Assembly (NCBI GenBank): GCA_910585075.1 | Contig: CAJUED010000057.1 | Span: 1-23,813 of the forward strand | Reading direction: 5' to 3' | DNA: 23,813 bases | From: an uncultured Lachnospiraceae bacterium | GTDB lineage: Bacteria > Bacillota > Clostridia > Lachnospirales > Lachnospiraceae | In this document: piece after piece, positions 7,502 to 14,187 of the stretch | Layout: every line of letters begins with the position of its first letter | Numbering within the stretch: the stretch's first letter is position 1 | Position numbers and translations under genes: made by a program | The notes under the pieces: generated by a model | Told to the model about the DNA's origin: nothing | The model's input: the letters and a program-made list of their open reading frames with translations, nothing else | Databases searched by the model: none

Positions 7502-8494
7502 CTACTCATCCATTGCCCTTCTTGCCCAGTCTGCATCTTTGAATAATGCCCGTCCTACGCCAATCATATCTGCTTTTCCTTCCATAAGGAGATTTTCAGC
7601 CTGTGCCGCTGTGGTGATGCCGCCGGTAAGAAGGACAGGCACATCCACCGCTTCCTTAACTGCCTTACTGCTCTCCCAGAAATATCCGGGATTCTGGTCA
7701 TGGGGATTCATGGTGCCGCAGATACCGCCGGAGATATCCATGAAATCACACCCGGCTTCCACCATCAGGCAGGCTGCCTTTACACAATCTTCAATCGTAC
7801 TGCCGCCATCCATATAATCACATCCGCCCAGGCGCACCGCAACAGGATAGTCTTTACCTACTTTGCTGCGTATCTTCCGTATTGTTTCCGTAAAAATACG
7901 GGCACGGTTTTCCACAGTATCGCAGCCATATTCGTCATGGCGATGGTTCATCAGCGGCGAGAAAAACTGATTATACAGATATCCGTGGGCTCCGTGGATT
8001 TCCACGCCGTCATACCCGGCAGCCTTTGAACGGACAGCTGCAGCTGCATAGTCGTCTTCGATTTTATGTATTTCCTCTACGGTAAGCGCCCTGGGCAGCC
8101 GGGCATCTTTTTTTGCCCGTGGAGAAAGAACCTCACTGGGGGCCACCGGGTCACAGCCTGTGATTTCTTTCAGTGCCGCCGCACCGGCATGATTAATCTG
8201 TGAAAAAGTTCTGCTTCCGGCGGCATGAATCGCCCCGACAAGCATTTTATGTCCCTCTATATCGGAATCATCTGCCAGAGACAGCTGTACCAAAGTAGCA
8301 CGGCCCTGCTGCGATACATAGCTGAATTCAGTAATAATCAGGCCTACGCAGCCGTCGGCTGCCCTGCGTACATAATATTCACAAAGCTCCGGTGTAACCT
8401 TTCCGTCCGGGCACTTTCCGGTGTGCATCGGCGGAAGCACCAGCCGGTTGGAGATTTCCAGTTCCTTGATTTTAATTGGTTGTTTGAGAAGCAT
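7502..8494 (-). CDS. NADH:flavin oxidoreductase, old yellow enzyme family
   Basis: A 330-residue TIM barrel of the old yellow enzyme family. Visible are the N-terminal LEISNRLVLPPMHTGKCPDG, the central GYDGVEIHGAHGYLYNQFF with its His/substrate-binding region (about 160), the NRARIFTETIRKIRSKVG segment, and a C-terminal LTGGITTAAQAENLLMEG plus GVGRALFKDADWARRA phosphate-binding site. It stops after the barrel and lacks the 4Fe-4S and FAD/NAD domains of 2,4-dienoyl-CoA reductase, so it is the short form. It would bind FMN and reduce activated C=C bonds or electrophiles in the cytosol. Encoded 57 bases after a TetR regulator, an arrangement like E. coli nemRA (analogy). AGAAAGGA precedes the ATG. 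The exact substrate cannot be read. Confidence 0.9.
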   Translation of the reverse strand: MLLKQPIKIKELEISNRLVLPPMHTGKCPDGKVTPELCEYYVRRAADGCVGLIITEFSYVSQQGRATLVQLSLADDSDIEGHKMLVGAIHAAGSRTFSQINHAGAAALKEITGCDPVAPSEVLSPRAKKDARLPRALTVEEIHKIEDDYAAAAVRSKAAGYDGVEIHGAHGYLYNQFFSPLMNHRHDEYGCDTVENRARIFTETIRKIRSKVGKDYPVAVRLGGCDYMDGGSTIEDCVKAACLMVEAGCDFMDISGGICGTMNPHDQNPGYFWESSKAVKEAVDVPVLLTGGITTAAQAENLLMEGKADMIGVGRALFKDADWARRAMDE

Positions 8495-8551
8495 AACAAT
8501 TTTCCTTTCTTAATTATTAAGATTTTCCCTGCAGGATATTGGGTTGTAAGC

Positions 8552-9175
8552 TTAATTTCCAGACGCAACCACGGAACGCAAAAGATAATTCTTTAATATT
8601 CTGGTAACTTCATTCTGCAGATCATATTCCCCATCACACAGGCACCAGTCAAACAGCACTCCCTTTTCCAGAACACTCATATCATAAATCAGCTGTTCAA
8701 TGTCGCAATCCTCCGCAAGCTGCCCTTTTTCCTTAGCGGTGCGCAAAATGCGGTCAACCGTCCGGGTCAGGGGTACATGACTTTTTGTACCCAGCAGATA
8801 ATTCCGGCGGGAATAAAGCCCTTTGTTGGTGTTTGTATAGAAGTTGCGGATAAAGTCAAAGCCCTGGTCCAACAGGAACGCATTGTACAGGCGGTAATAT
8901 TCCAGTAAATCTTCCACTACATTTCCGTTTCCAATGTTTTCAAACTCATCGGCCCTGCGGTCGAAAGCATCAATAAGATAATGTGACAGCAGCTCATCCT
9001 TGCTGCCAAAATGATGGTAAAAGCTGCCCACCGAAACTCCGGCAGATTTACAGATATTAGCTACCGTAACACAATCCGTACCGTATTCCCTGATGATATC
9101 TGTGGTAGCTGCCATAATGTCATTTTTGACCTTCTCCGTACGCAGTTGCCGGGGAGTTTTCATGTCATGGCTCAT
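8552..9175 (-). CDS. TetR/AcrR family transcriptional regulator
   Basis: 207 residues. The HTH is in TVANICKSAGVSVGSFYHHF (about 37-56) followed by the typical GSKDELL. The C-terminal ligand domain is variable and carries several cysteines (EDCD, WCLC), of possible interest because the downstream enzymes handle electrophiles and NemR-type regulators sense by cysteine. GGAGG lies five bases before the ATG at 9173-9175. Its promoter overlaps TAGAAT-type inverted repeats, consistent with autorepression. It is first in an operon with the old yellow enzyme and flavin reductase. The inducer is unknown. Confidence 0.9.
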   Translation of the reverse strand: MSHDMKTPRQLRTEKVKNDIMAATTDIIREYGTDCVTVANICKSAGVSVGSFYHHFGSKDELLSHYLIDAFDRRADEFENIGNGNVVEDLLEYYRLYNAFLLDQGFDFIRNFYTNTNKGLYSRRNYLLGTKSHVPLTRTVDRILRTAKEKGQLAEDCDIEQLIYDMSVLEKGVLFDWCLCDGEYDLQNEVTRILKNYLLRSVVASGN

Positions 9176-9200
9176 ATTATCCCTCCTTCTTCCAGTTCAT

Positions 9201-9250
9201 ATTGTAACAGAATTTTCTACATTGTCAATCATATTCTAGAATTTATTCTA
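9201..9250 (-). promoter_or_regulatory. TetR-gene promoter with clustered TAGAAT/ATTCTA operators
   Basis: On the minus strand TTGACA (9223-9228) and TACAAT (9201-9206) are 16 bases apart. Inverted repeats flank and overlap them: TAGAAT-TT-ATTCTA at 9237-9250 (with the nested ATTCTAGAAT at 9233-9242) and AGAA-TT-TTCT at 9209-9218 inside the spacer. These are plausible binding sites for the adjacent TetR protein. Confidence 0.65.
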
Positions 9251-9297
9251 ATTTTAATCAAGTCAATATACATTTCCAATTCCTGCTCTGTTACTAT

Positions 9298-9325
9298 AAA
9301 AAAAATGACCATACAAAGAATATGG
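9298..9325 (-). terminator. Weak intrinsic terminator after the sirtuin gene
   Basis: On the minus strand CCATA (9321-9325) and TATGG (9309-9313) form a short stem followed, after TCA, by eight T (9298-9305). The stem is only five to six base pairs, and it lies 72 bases after the sirtuin stop. Confidence 0.45.
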
Positions 9326-9396
9326 CTCCATCAGGGCGGCAAACCTTGTATCGGAGGATGTTTTGGATATTGCGCTTGTAAATATGGATTTTATGA

Positions 9397-10293
9397 TCAT
9401 AGCTTTTCTAAGATTTTCCCAATATCATCATTGATACAGATAGATTTCTCCCGGATTTCATCCAATGTAAAGGCCTCTCCATAATTCAGGCTGGCATAAA
9501 CAGCATCCGGCCATTCATGTGTCATGCGCATAAAAGGTATTTTTACTATCATTGGCGTATTTGCTCCTGTTCCCAGGTCCAGAAAGAGTGTTTTCATGTT
9601 CTTATGGCGCCGAAGAAAATCATTATAATATCCGGCATGGATATTCCATCCATTATCCTCCACAAAAGTGTTATCACTTCGCAGATTGGTTGTCATCAAC
9701 TTTCCGCATTTTGGACAACGCGGGAGCATTTCCGTGGGAATAGACATTTTAAGCGCCACTCCCTCCAAAGCAGCCAATGCTCCGTCCTCACCAATGAAAA
9801 ATCCCTGTGCCTTAAGCATCCTGCGGATGACCTCCTCATTATCATAGGTTTCCTGATGGCAGGGCTGGCTGCACTGAAATAATCCATAATCTCCTTGTGT
9901 ATAGAACATTCTTTGCTTGTCAAATCCTGCCTTTTGAAACTGGTGATCTACGTTTGTCGTAATTACAAAGTAGTCCTTATCTTTTACCAATTCCAAAAGA
10001 CGGTCATAAACCGGTCTGGGAGCTTTCATATAGCGATTGATCCAAATATGACGGCTCCACCATCCCCAGAATTCTTCCATAGTTTCAAAAGGATAAAACC
10101 CACCGGAATATATATCCTGAATTGGATATTTGGTGGCAAAATCGCTGAAATAAGTCTCAAATCGTTCTCCGGTATAAGCGAAACCTGCGGAGGTTGAAAG
10201 GCCCGCTCCTGCACCGATAACAACAGCCTCAGCCTGTCCAAGCGCCTCCCGCAATTTCTCAATGCCATTCTCCGTATCAGAAGCTTTATACAT
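9397..10293 (-). CDS. SIR2-family protein of the SirTM (ADP-ribosyltransferase) type
   Basis: 298 residues. NAD-binding GAGAGLSTSAG lies at 27-37 and TTNVDHQF at 112-119. A structural zinc site uses C141, C145, C193 and C196 (CSQPC and CPKC). Where classical sirtuins have the catalytic His (x-HG), this protein has QGDYG (133-137). Replacement of that His by Gln is described for SirTM enzymes, which transfer ADP-ribose instead of deacetylating. SirTMs are usually encoded with a macrodomain protein, GcvH-L and LplA2. Here the partner 14 bases upstream is a jelly-roll protein, GcvH-L/LplA2 are absent, and a MacroD-type macrodomain lies 1.8 kb further along. AAAGGAGGG precedes the ATG. SIR2-like fold is certain; the SirTM assignment is likely. 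Confidence 0.82.
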   Translation of the reverse strand: MYKASDTENGIEKLREALGQAEAVVIGAGAGLSTSAGFAYTGERFETYFSDFATKYPIQDIYSGGFYPFETMEEFWGWWSRHIWINRYMKAPRPVYDRLLELVKDKDYFVITTNVDHQFQKAGFDKQRMFYTQGDYGLFQCSQPCHQETYDNEEVIRRMLKAQGFFIGEDGALAALEGVALKMSIPTEMLPRCPKCGKLMTTNLRSDNTFVEDNGWNIHAGYYNDFLRRHKNMKTLFLDLGTGANTPMIVKIPFMRMTHEWPDAVYASLNYGEAFTLDEIREKSICINDDIGKILEKL

Positions 10294-10307
10294 CCTTCCG
10301 CCCTCCT

Positions 10308-10928
10308 TTAATCCCTACAGTCCACTTTCAGTTCCGAAACAAATGCTTCCGTCCCGATATCCACAAATATGCCCACCGAACCTTTTTTACCGACGCCATG
10401 CTTCATATCCTCAACCACCAGCACTGGCTCCTTACCCTGATTTAAGTAAAATTCCGCATGTTCATCCTCAATGACAGCTTTCAGCGTAATCCACTCATTT
10501 AAGTCCGTATCCGCTTCCGCTTCATATTTTGTAATGCCGTATTCCCGGAAATAACTGAACGTATAGCCCGGGTAGGAAAAATACTGACAGCCATGCGCCT
10601 TCCTGACAGCATCCGTGCAGCTCCGCCCGTTTGTGGGCCTTACATAAAAGGCTTCAAACTCGGAATCGTCCGCATCCGCCCTGTACACAATGCCAATAAA
10701 TCCTCTTGCAAAATCCGGCGCATCCGGCAACAGGCGGGAAAACAGCTTTACTTCTATAACACCGTTATGGAACCGCAGACCGTCCACTTTCGCATAAGTA
10801 TTTTCATCATAAAGGTCAATTTTATCTTTCTTTACCACACGCAAAACAGGCTGCCCCTCAAATACCGCATCCTCCGCCAGTACGTGAACCGCCGTAAAAT
10901 TCTTTTCGCACACACTGATTTCTTTCAT
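10308..10928 (-). CDS. Concanavalin/LamG-like jelly-roll protein (3-keto-disaccharide hydrolase-like fold)
   Basis: 206 residues, no signal peptide or membrane span. The run of short beta-strands (DGLRFHNGVIEVKLFSRL, GFIGIVYRADADDSEFEAFY, WITLKAVIEDEHAEFYL, GSVGIFVDIGTEAFVSELKV) resembles the jelly roll of DUF1080/LamG proteins. FEAFYVRPTNGR is typical of that group. A catalytic assignment is not possible. GGAGG precedes the ATG. The sirtuin gene follows 14 bases later, so they are co-transcribed. Possibly it binds or modifies a glycan or nucleotide-sugar in the cytosol; function is unknown. Confidence 0.7.
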   Translation of the reverse strand: MKEISVCEKNFTAVHVLAEDAVFEGQPVLRVVKKDKIDLYDENTYAKVDGLRFHNGVIEVKLFSRLLPDAPDFARGFIGIVYRADADDSEFEAFYVRPTNGRSCTDAVRKAHGCQYFSYPGYTFSYFREYGITKYEAEADTDLNEWITLKAVIEDEHAEFYLNQGKEPVLVVEDMKHGVGKKGSVGIFVDIGTEAFVSELKVDCRD

Positions 10929-10943
10929 TTTCTCACAACCTCC

Positions 10944-11140
10944 TTATAATTTTTTCCGCCACTGCGGGTCCGCGTCATAAAAATCCCCATGGGCCCCGCC
11001 GGCCACTGCCGGATATCCCCGGCGCCATGCCTTCAATTCACATTTGAAACATTTTTAAACTTATCATACTCCCGGTACTGCTCCATCCGGCACACCCATA
11101 CATCTGCCGGACGGTCTTTGAATACATTGGATAAATACAT
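10944..11140 (-). pseudogene. Probable frameshifted remnant of a coding region upstream of the jelly-roll gene
   Basis: Within the gap between the jelly-roll and HxlR genes, two minus-strand frames look coding. A 35-codon ORF with ATG at 11138-11140 (MYLSNVFKDRPADVWVCRME and onward) stops at 11033. A different frame then reads AWRRGYPAVAGGAHGDFYDA to DPQWRKKL with TAA at 10944-10946, five bases before the next gene's Shine-Dalgarno. Composition is GC-rich and codon-like, unlike a leader. The simplest reading is the C-terminal end of a lost gene with an indel near 11035-11050. I do not recognise the family. Confidence 0.4.
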
Positions 11141-11167
11141 TATAAGACATATATGATGCCGGAAAAA
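11139..11167 (-). promoter_or_regulatory. Possible minus-strand promoter toward the sirtuin operon
   Basis: A consensus TATAAT (11139-11144) lies on the minus strand. The -35 region 17 bases upstream is poor (TTTTTC, 11162-11167) and overlaps the inverted repeat at 11163-11180, so an activator or repressor could act here. No better promoter for the jelly-roll/sirtuin pair is visible. Confidence 0.35.
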
Positions 11168-11205
11168 GTACGCACTTTTTTATTACCCAGTTACTTTTTT
11201 GTAAC
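11163..11205. promoter_or_regulatory. Tandem inverted repeats, candidate HxlR operators
   Basis: Two inverted repeats lie in tandem in the divergent region: AAAAAGT-ACGC-ACTTTTT (11163-11180) and GTTAC-TTTTTT-GTAAC (11190-11205). They sit between the HxlR promoter and the minus-strand TATAAT. The spacing suits a dimeric HxlR protein controlling both directions. Confidence 0.45.
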
Positions 11206-11223
11206 CTGCCCCTCTGCATCTGC

Positions 11224-11252
11224 TTGACCATACTTATATATTAGATTATAAT
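11224..11252 (+). promoter_or_regulatory. Sigma-A promoter of the HxlR gene
   Basis: TTGACC (11224-11229) and TATAAT (11247-11252) are separated by 17 bases, ending 43 bases before the ATG of the HxlR gene. Confidence 0.75.
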
Positions 11253-11295
11253 TCGCATGTAACATTCAAATTTGAACTTTTATGGAGATAAAGCA

Positions 11296-11628
11296 ATGCT
11301 GACAAAAGAAGAATTACCGGTATGTCCGGTGGCGACGACAGTGGAACTAATTGGGAACAAATGGAAGCTCCTGATTATCCGCAACCTCCTGGCCCGCCCC
11401 TGGCGTTTTAACGAACTGAGAAAAGACCTGGCTGGAATCAGCCAGAAAGTATTGACTGACAATCTGCGCTCCCTGGAATCAGACGGTATCATCACACGAA
11501 CCGTTTTCCCGGAAGTTCCACCAAGGGTAGAATATGCCCTGAGCGAACTTGGCGAAACCCTGCGCCCCATTCTGGATTCTATGGAAGCATGGGGAAAAAC
11601 CTATAAAGCAAACCTGGAAGATACATAG
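11296..11628 (+). CDS. HxlR family winged-helix transcriptional regulator
   Basis: 110 residues, the usual length. It has the HxlR signature CPVATTVELIGNKWKLLIIR near the N-terminus with the conserved redox-type cysteine, then RFNELRKDLAGISQKVLTDN (recognition helix) and the wing VPPRVEYALSELGETL. The frame opens at a TTG at 11272, but the ATG at 11296 has GGAG nine bases upstream and gives the normal N-terminus, so I start there. It is the only convincing plus-strand gene. Divergent from the jelly-roll/sirtuin genes, it probably regulates them and itself through the inverted repeats at 11163-11205. Many relatives sense aldehydes, quinones or oxidants through the cysteine; the signal here is unknown. 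Confidence 0.9.
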   Translation: MLTKEELPVCPVATTVELIGNKWKLLIIRNLLARPWRFNELRKDLAGISQKVLTDNLRSLESDGIITRTVFPEVPPRVEYALSELGETLRPILDSMEAWGKTYKANLEDT

Positions 11629-11693
11629 ACAACGGTACCCATTATCTTTTTCTACGCATTAAAATACACGCAAAACATAACATCTAACACAAA

Positions 11694-11769
11694 AAGACTT
11701 GTACGAAACTTCTAAGCCGCCCCCTTTCCTGTCAAGGGTCTTAAATGCGGCCGAAGTTCGCCAAGTCTT
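11694..11769 (-). terminator. 76-nt multi-step hairpin, probable terminator of the Smr/macrodomain operon
   Basis: Nested stems: AAGACTTG/CAAGTCTT (11694-11701 with 11762-11769), AACTTC/GAAGTT (11707-11712 with 11753-11758), GCCGC/GCGGC (11716-11720 with 11747-11751) and CCCTT/AAGGG (11722-11726 with 11734-11738). Read on the minus strand, it ends in a T-run (11691-11695), so it can end transcription from the operon upstream. It is larger than a usual terminator and may be a mobile-repeat remnant. Around it, 11629-11693 and 11770-11832 hold nothing recognisable. Confidence 0.5.
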
Positions 11770-11832
11770 GAAACCTACTATCATATATGTAAAAACCTAA
11801 AAATATATGCTGATGCTGGATTTTACAGGTTA

Positions 11833-11913
11833 TCAATGCGGAAATTTCCTTTGATGATATTGCTTTGATAAAATTTCCGTGTGCATTTTCTCCATCTTCT
11901 CTGCTATGATCAT
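11833..11913 (-). CDS. Possible 26-aa ORF overlapping the 54-aa gene by ATGA
   Basis: The ATG at 11911-11913 overlaps the previous stop as ATGA and the frame runs 26 codons (MIIAEKMEKMHTEILSKQYH and six more). Its 3' half contains the inverted repeat CGGAAATTT/AAATTTCCG (11839-11847 and 11871-11879), with outer arms AATGC/GCATT. It could equally be just the 3' hairpin of the transcript. No homology recognised. Confidence 0.25.
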   Translation of the reverse strand: MIIAEKMEKMHTEILSKQYHQRKFPH

Positions 11914-12074
11914 ATTTCCTCTGCCATGCGCATCCCGTAAGGCACGCCTTTTTTGTCCAGCGCATCCGTCACCTGGTCTATCGCTGTATCTTCATCTATT
12001 GCAAACACTTTTTCATGGTATATTTCCCTGTCATCCTTTTCTGAAAATACTGTTACTTCATAGATAGGCGGCAT
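11910..12074 (-). CDS. 54-aa conserved-looking small protein
   Basis: The ORF begins at the ATG at 12072-12074 with AAAGGAG 12 bases upstream and encodes an acidic, soluble protein beginning MPPIYEVTVFSEKDDREIYH and ending GMRMAEEI. It has an alternating strand-helix pattern, no cysteines and no membrane segment. Codon use is normal. It lies 55 bases after the macrodomain stop on the same strand, so it is probably the third gene of the Smr-macrodomain operon. Function unknown. Confidence 0.6.
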   Translation of the reverse strand: MPPIYEVTVFSEKDDREIYHEKVFAIDEDTAIDQVTDALDKKGVPYGMRMAEEI

Positions 12075-12129
12075 ATCTTTTTACACTCCTTTTCCTTTGT
12101 GACCGTAGTTCCCTCATAATCCTCTGTTT

Positions 12130-12648
12130 CTATTTTGCAGGACATAATTTTAAAATCATTTCCTGGTAAAGCAGTTCCGTTTCCCTATCAAAAGCCACCA
12201 GGTAAACTTCATATTCATCCCCAAATCCCTTTGTTTCTTCCAAAATCGTCTTTACCGCCGCCTCTGCCGCTTCCTTTTTGGGATAACCGTAAATCCCTGT
12301 GGAAATAGCAGGAAAGGCAATAGTTTTCAGGTTATTTTCTTTCCAAAGGGCAAGGGAATTTTTATAGCAGCTCACAAGAAGTTCCCGCTCTCCGTTACTG
12401 CCGCCCCGCCATACCGGACCGACCGTATGGATCACATATTTTGCCGGCAGTCCGTATCCCTTTGTCATCTTTGCCTCCCCGGTCTTCGCTCCGTGCAGAT
12501 TCCGGCACTCCTCTAACAATCCCGGCCCTGCCGCTCTGTGGATGGCGCCATCCACCCCTCCACCGCCAAGCAGGGAACTGTTTGCCGCGTTCACAATGGC
12601 ATCGACCTCTAACTTTGTAATATCGCCTTTATACACCTTTAAATGCAT
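12130..12648 (-). CDS. MacroD-type macrodomain protein (ADP-ribose hydrolase, YmdB-like)
   Basis: 172 residues, a single macrodomain. ADP-ribose-binding features are GDI (8-10), NAAN (20-23), the GGGGVDGAIHRAAG loop (28-41) and AISTGIYGYP (about 114-123). This is the MacroD/YmdB class, which removes mono-ADP-ribose from proteins or hydrolyses O-acetyl-ADP-ribose. It is not the zinc-binding macrodomain normally found with SirTM. GGGAGG precedes the ATG. It lies 19 bases after the Smr gene, with an FMN riboswitch upstream. The SirTM-like gene 1.8 kb away may add what this enzyme removes (inference). Confidence 0.92.
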   Translation of the reverse strand: MHLKVYKGDITKLEVDAIVNAANSSLLGGGGVDGAIHRAAGPGLLEECRNLHGAKTGEAKMTKGYGLPAKYVIHTVGPVWRGGSNGERELLVSCYKNSLALWKENNLKTIAFPAISTGIYGYPKKEAAEAAVKTILEETKGFGDEYEVYLVAFDRETELLYQEMILKLCPAK

Positions 12649-12667
12649 GTTGCCAGCCTCCCATCTA

Positions 12668-12928
12668 CTAATATAACTCTTTTAATATCAGCTCGGTTAT
12701 CCCCTCATTATCCCCCATCACAACCCGTTTTACTTTCGGTTCCCTGCCATAGCTGAATTCTTCCCTGATCGCTGTACGGATACGAACGCCCCCGCGATAG
12801 CCATGAATGATGCGCACCCTGTATGTGCCGTTTCCTGCCCGCTCCACTTTTCTCTGTACCGCTTTTATAGCTTCCTCCACGTTTAACCCATGGACATCTA
12901 TCTCTATAATTGGATCATTTATCATCAT
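12668..12928 (-). CDS. Small Smr (MutS2 C-terminal-like) domain protein
   Basis: 86 residues that are essentially one Smr domain: IDVHGLNVEEAI (about 10-21) and RVRIIHGYRGGVRIRTAIRE (about 37-56). The canonical H-G-x-G is HGYRGG here. Smr domains bind branched DNA or act as RNA endonucleases; stand-alone short versions are common in Clostridia and poorly characterised. Two ATGs are adjacent; AAAGG precedes them. It is the first gene after the FMN riboswitch, 103 bases beyond its 3' end, and leads into the macrodomain gene. Confidence 0.82.
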   Translation of the reverse strand: MMINDPIIEIDVHGLNVEEAIKAVQRKVERAGNGTYRVRIIHGYRGGVRIRTAIREEFSYGREPKVKRVVMGDNEGITELILKELY

Positions 12929-13030
12929 AAGCCTTTCATGCTTCCCTTTCTGTTTCTATAATTATCATACCTCTTTTATCCGGTATTTGTATAGATTTAT
13001 TTTCTTCTTATCTTTCATATGATGCAGCCC

Positions 13031-13164
13031 TATCTTCTTCTATCCGGACGATACTGTTGGTTTTGGAATCGCACCAAATCCTGACTTGAACCTACGCCAA
13101 GTCCTGCGTTTTCACGCTCGCGGACTATACCGCCAATCGGGAATTTCACCCTGCCCTGAAGATA
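13031..13164 (-). ncRNA. FMN riboswitch (RFN element)
   Basis: The minus strand reads AGGGCAGGGTGAAATTCCC, GGCGGTATAGTCCGCGAGC, then ATTTGGTGCGATTCCAAA, CAGTATCGTCCGGATAGAAG, which follow the RFN consensus in order. The closing P1 stem is perfect: TATCTTC (13158-13164) with GAAGATA (13031-13037). Length 134 nt is typical. The next gene downstream is the Smr-macrodomain operon, not ribU or ribDEAH. Between them I see no clear terminator hairpin with a T-run, only a weak ATACC/GGTAT stem, so the expression platform may have been lost or acts on translation. This element fills most of the 12929-13190 gap. Confidence 0.93.
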
Positions 13165-13190
13165 CCAGTATTAAGTTGTCAAAAATCTAT

Positions 13191-13436
13191 CTATACCGTT
13201 TCATAGGAAACCAGCTCTCCCATCGGGATGCGGGTCTGTGAGTGCCGTTTTGGATCAGCCAGTTTCTCCGGCAGACCAAACTCCCTTCTTATCACATCCG
13301 GCTTGAAATAACATATCCTGACGGAGCCAAGCCCGAACTCCGGGCAGTAGACAGGGAAGTTTTTTAACTCTGTATCTGCCCGTATCTGTAATCTTGTTTT
13401 GTTTTGACAAATAGGACAGTGTATCTATTCCGTCAC
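13191..13436 (-). pseudogene. Cysteine-rich KTR protein of a conjugative element, nonsense-mutated and fused
   Basis: The minus strand from the GTG at 13434-13436 reads V-T-E, then TAG, then IHCPICQNKTRLQIRADTEL and KNFPVYCPE. This is the Cys-rich KTR protein found in Tn916/Tn1549-type elements, where the interrupted codon is normally Trp (TGG to TAG at 13425-13427). After CPE the frame continues into an unrelated 48-residue tail (GSVRICYFKPDVIRREFGLP to MGELVSYETV), with TAG at 13191-13193. I do not recognise the tail. It is debris from a mobile element next to the riboswitch. Confidence 0.65.
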
Positions 13437-13450
13437 TATTACACCTGCCT

Positions 13451-14187
13451 TTAACTGCAATATGCAACAATAGCCTGTTTGACAAAATCAGCGGTGCCTT
13501 CTCCACCAGCTTTGTCAATGTTGTTCTTGAAGCGTTCATCACATACATACATTTCACCCAATCCACTAAGGATTTCATTTGTACATGCATAGTAGTTATC
13601 CGTTATAAATTTCTGTAATGCAGAAATTTTCTTTTGTACTTCATCGGCATTAGGAGTTAAATGTTTTAACTCCCCTAATTCAGAAAACATTGTCATTAGT
13701 TCGTCTGCAATTTTGCTGTAATTATCTTTATTTCGGGCAGTATCCTTTTGTTTGTATTCTTGATACGCTTTCGTATTGCCCCATTTTGCTTTAACTTCCT
13801 CCTCATACTGTTCAATTTCACTTTTGTTGAAAATATCAAAATTTATTGTTGTCACTCCTTTATTTTGAATTTCACGAGTAAAGGCAATAAGCTCCTCTAT
13901 ATGTTTATATTGTAATTCTAGCAGCTTAATTTGCTGGGCAATTACTTCTGATGGATCAAAATCAGGGCTGTCAAGAATTACTTTGATTTCTTTTAAGGGA
14001 AACTCTAATTCACGAAATAATAAAATAGTTTGCAGACGGCTAAGTGCTGCATCGTCATACATTCGATAGCCTGCTTCGGTTACTTTCGAGGTTTCAAAAG
14101 TCCAATTTCATCGTAATAATGAAGTGTGCGGGCGGTGATACCAGTCAATTTAGCAACTTCATGGACAGACATAGATTTTTTAATCAT
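13451..14187 (-). pseudogene. MerR family regulator with TipAS domain, one-base frameshift
   Basis: The gene starts at the ATG at 14185-14187, inside the end of the DUF2268 gene, with the MerR HTH (SVHEVAKLTGITARTLHYYD, then EIGLLKP). It then hits TAA. One extra base near 14086-14092 would restore VTEAGYRMYDD and the long downstream frame (13451-14062). That frame has the dimerisation helix and a complete TipAS domain (FDIFNKSEIEQYEEEVKAKW and onward). TipAL-type proteins bind thiopeptides and other drugs and activate promoters with long spacers. Either the gene is inactive or the base is a sequencing error. Restart at 14062 would give a TipAS-only protein, as tipA does with its short form. 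Confidence 0.8.

Noticed and set aside
9305..9484. Plus-strand frame with a cysteine-rich stretch (GGKPCIGGCFGYCACKYGFY)
   Set aside because: No Shine-Dalgarno, it overlaps the sirtuin gene's 3' end on the other strand, and its ATG sits in the terminator A-run.
11741..11965. Minus-strand 74-codon ORF
   Set aside because: It is out of frame with the better-supported 54-aa gene and runs through the hairpins.
13255..13590. Minus-strand 111-codon ORF
   Set aside because: It overlaps the TipAS coding end out of frame; the KTR reading fits known protein sequence better.
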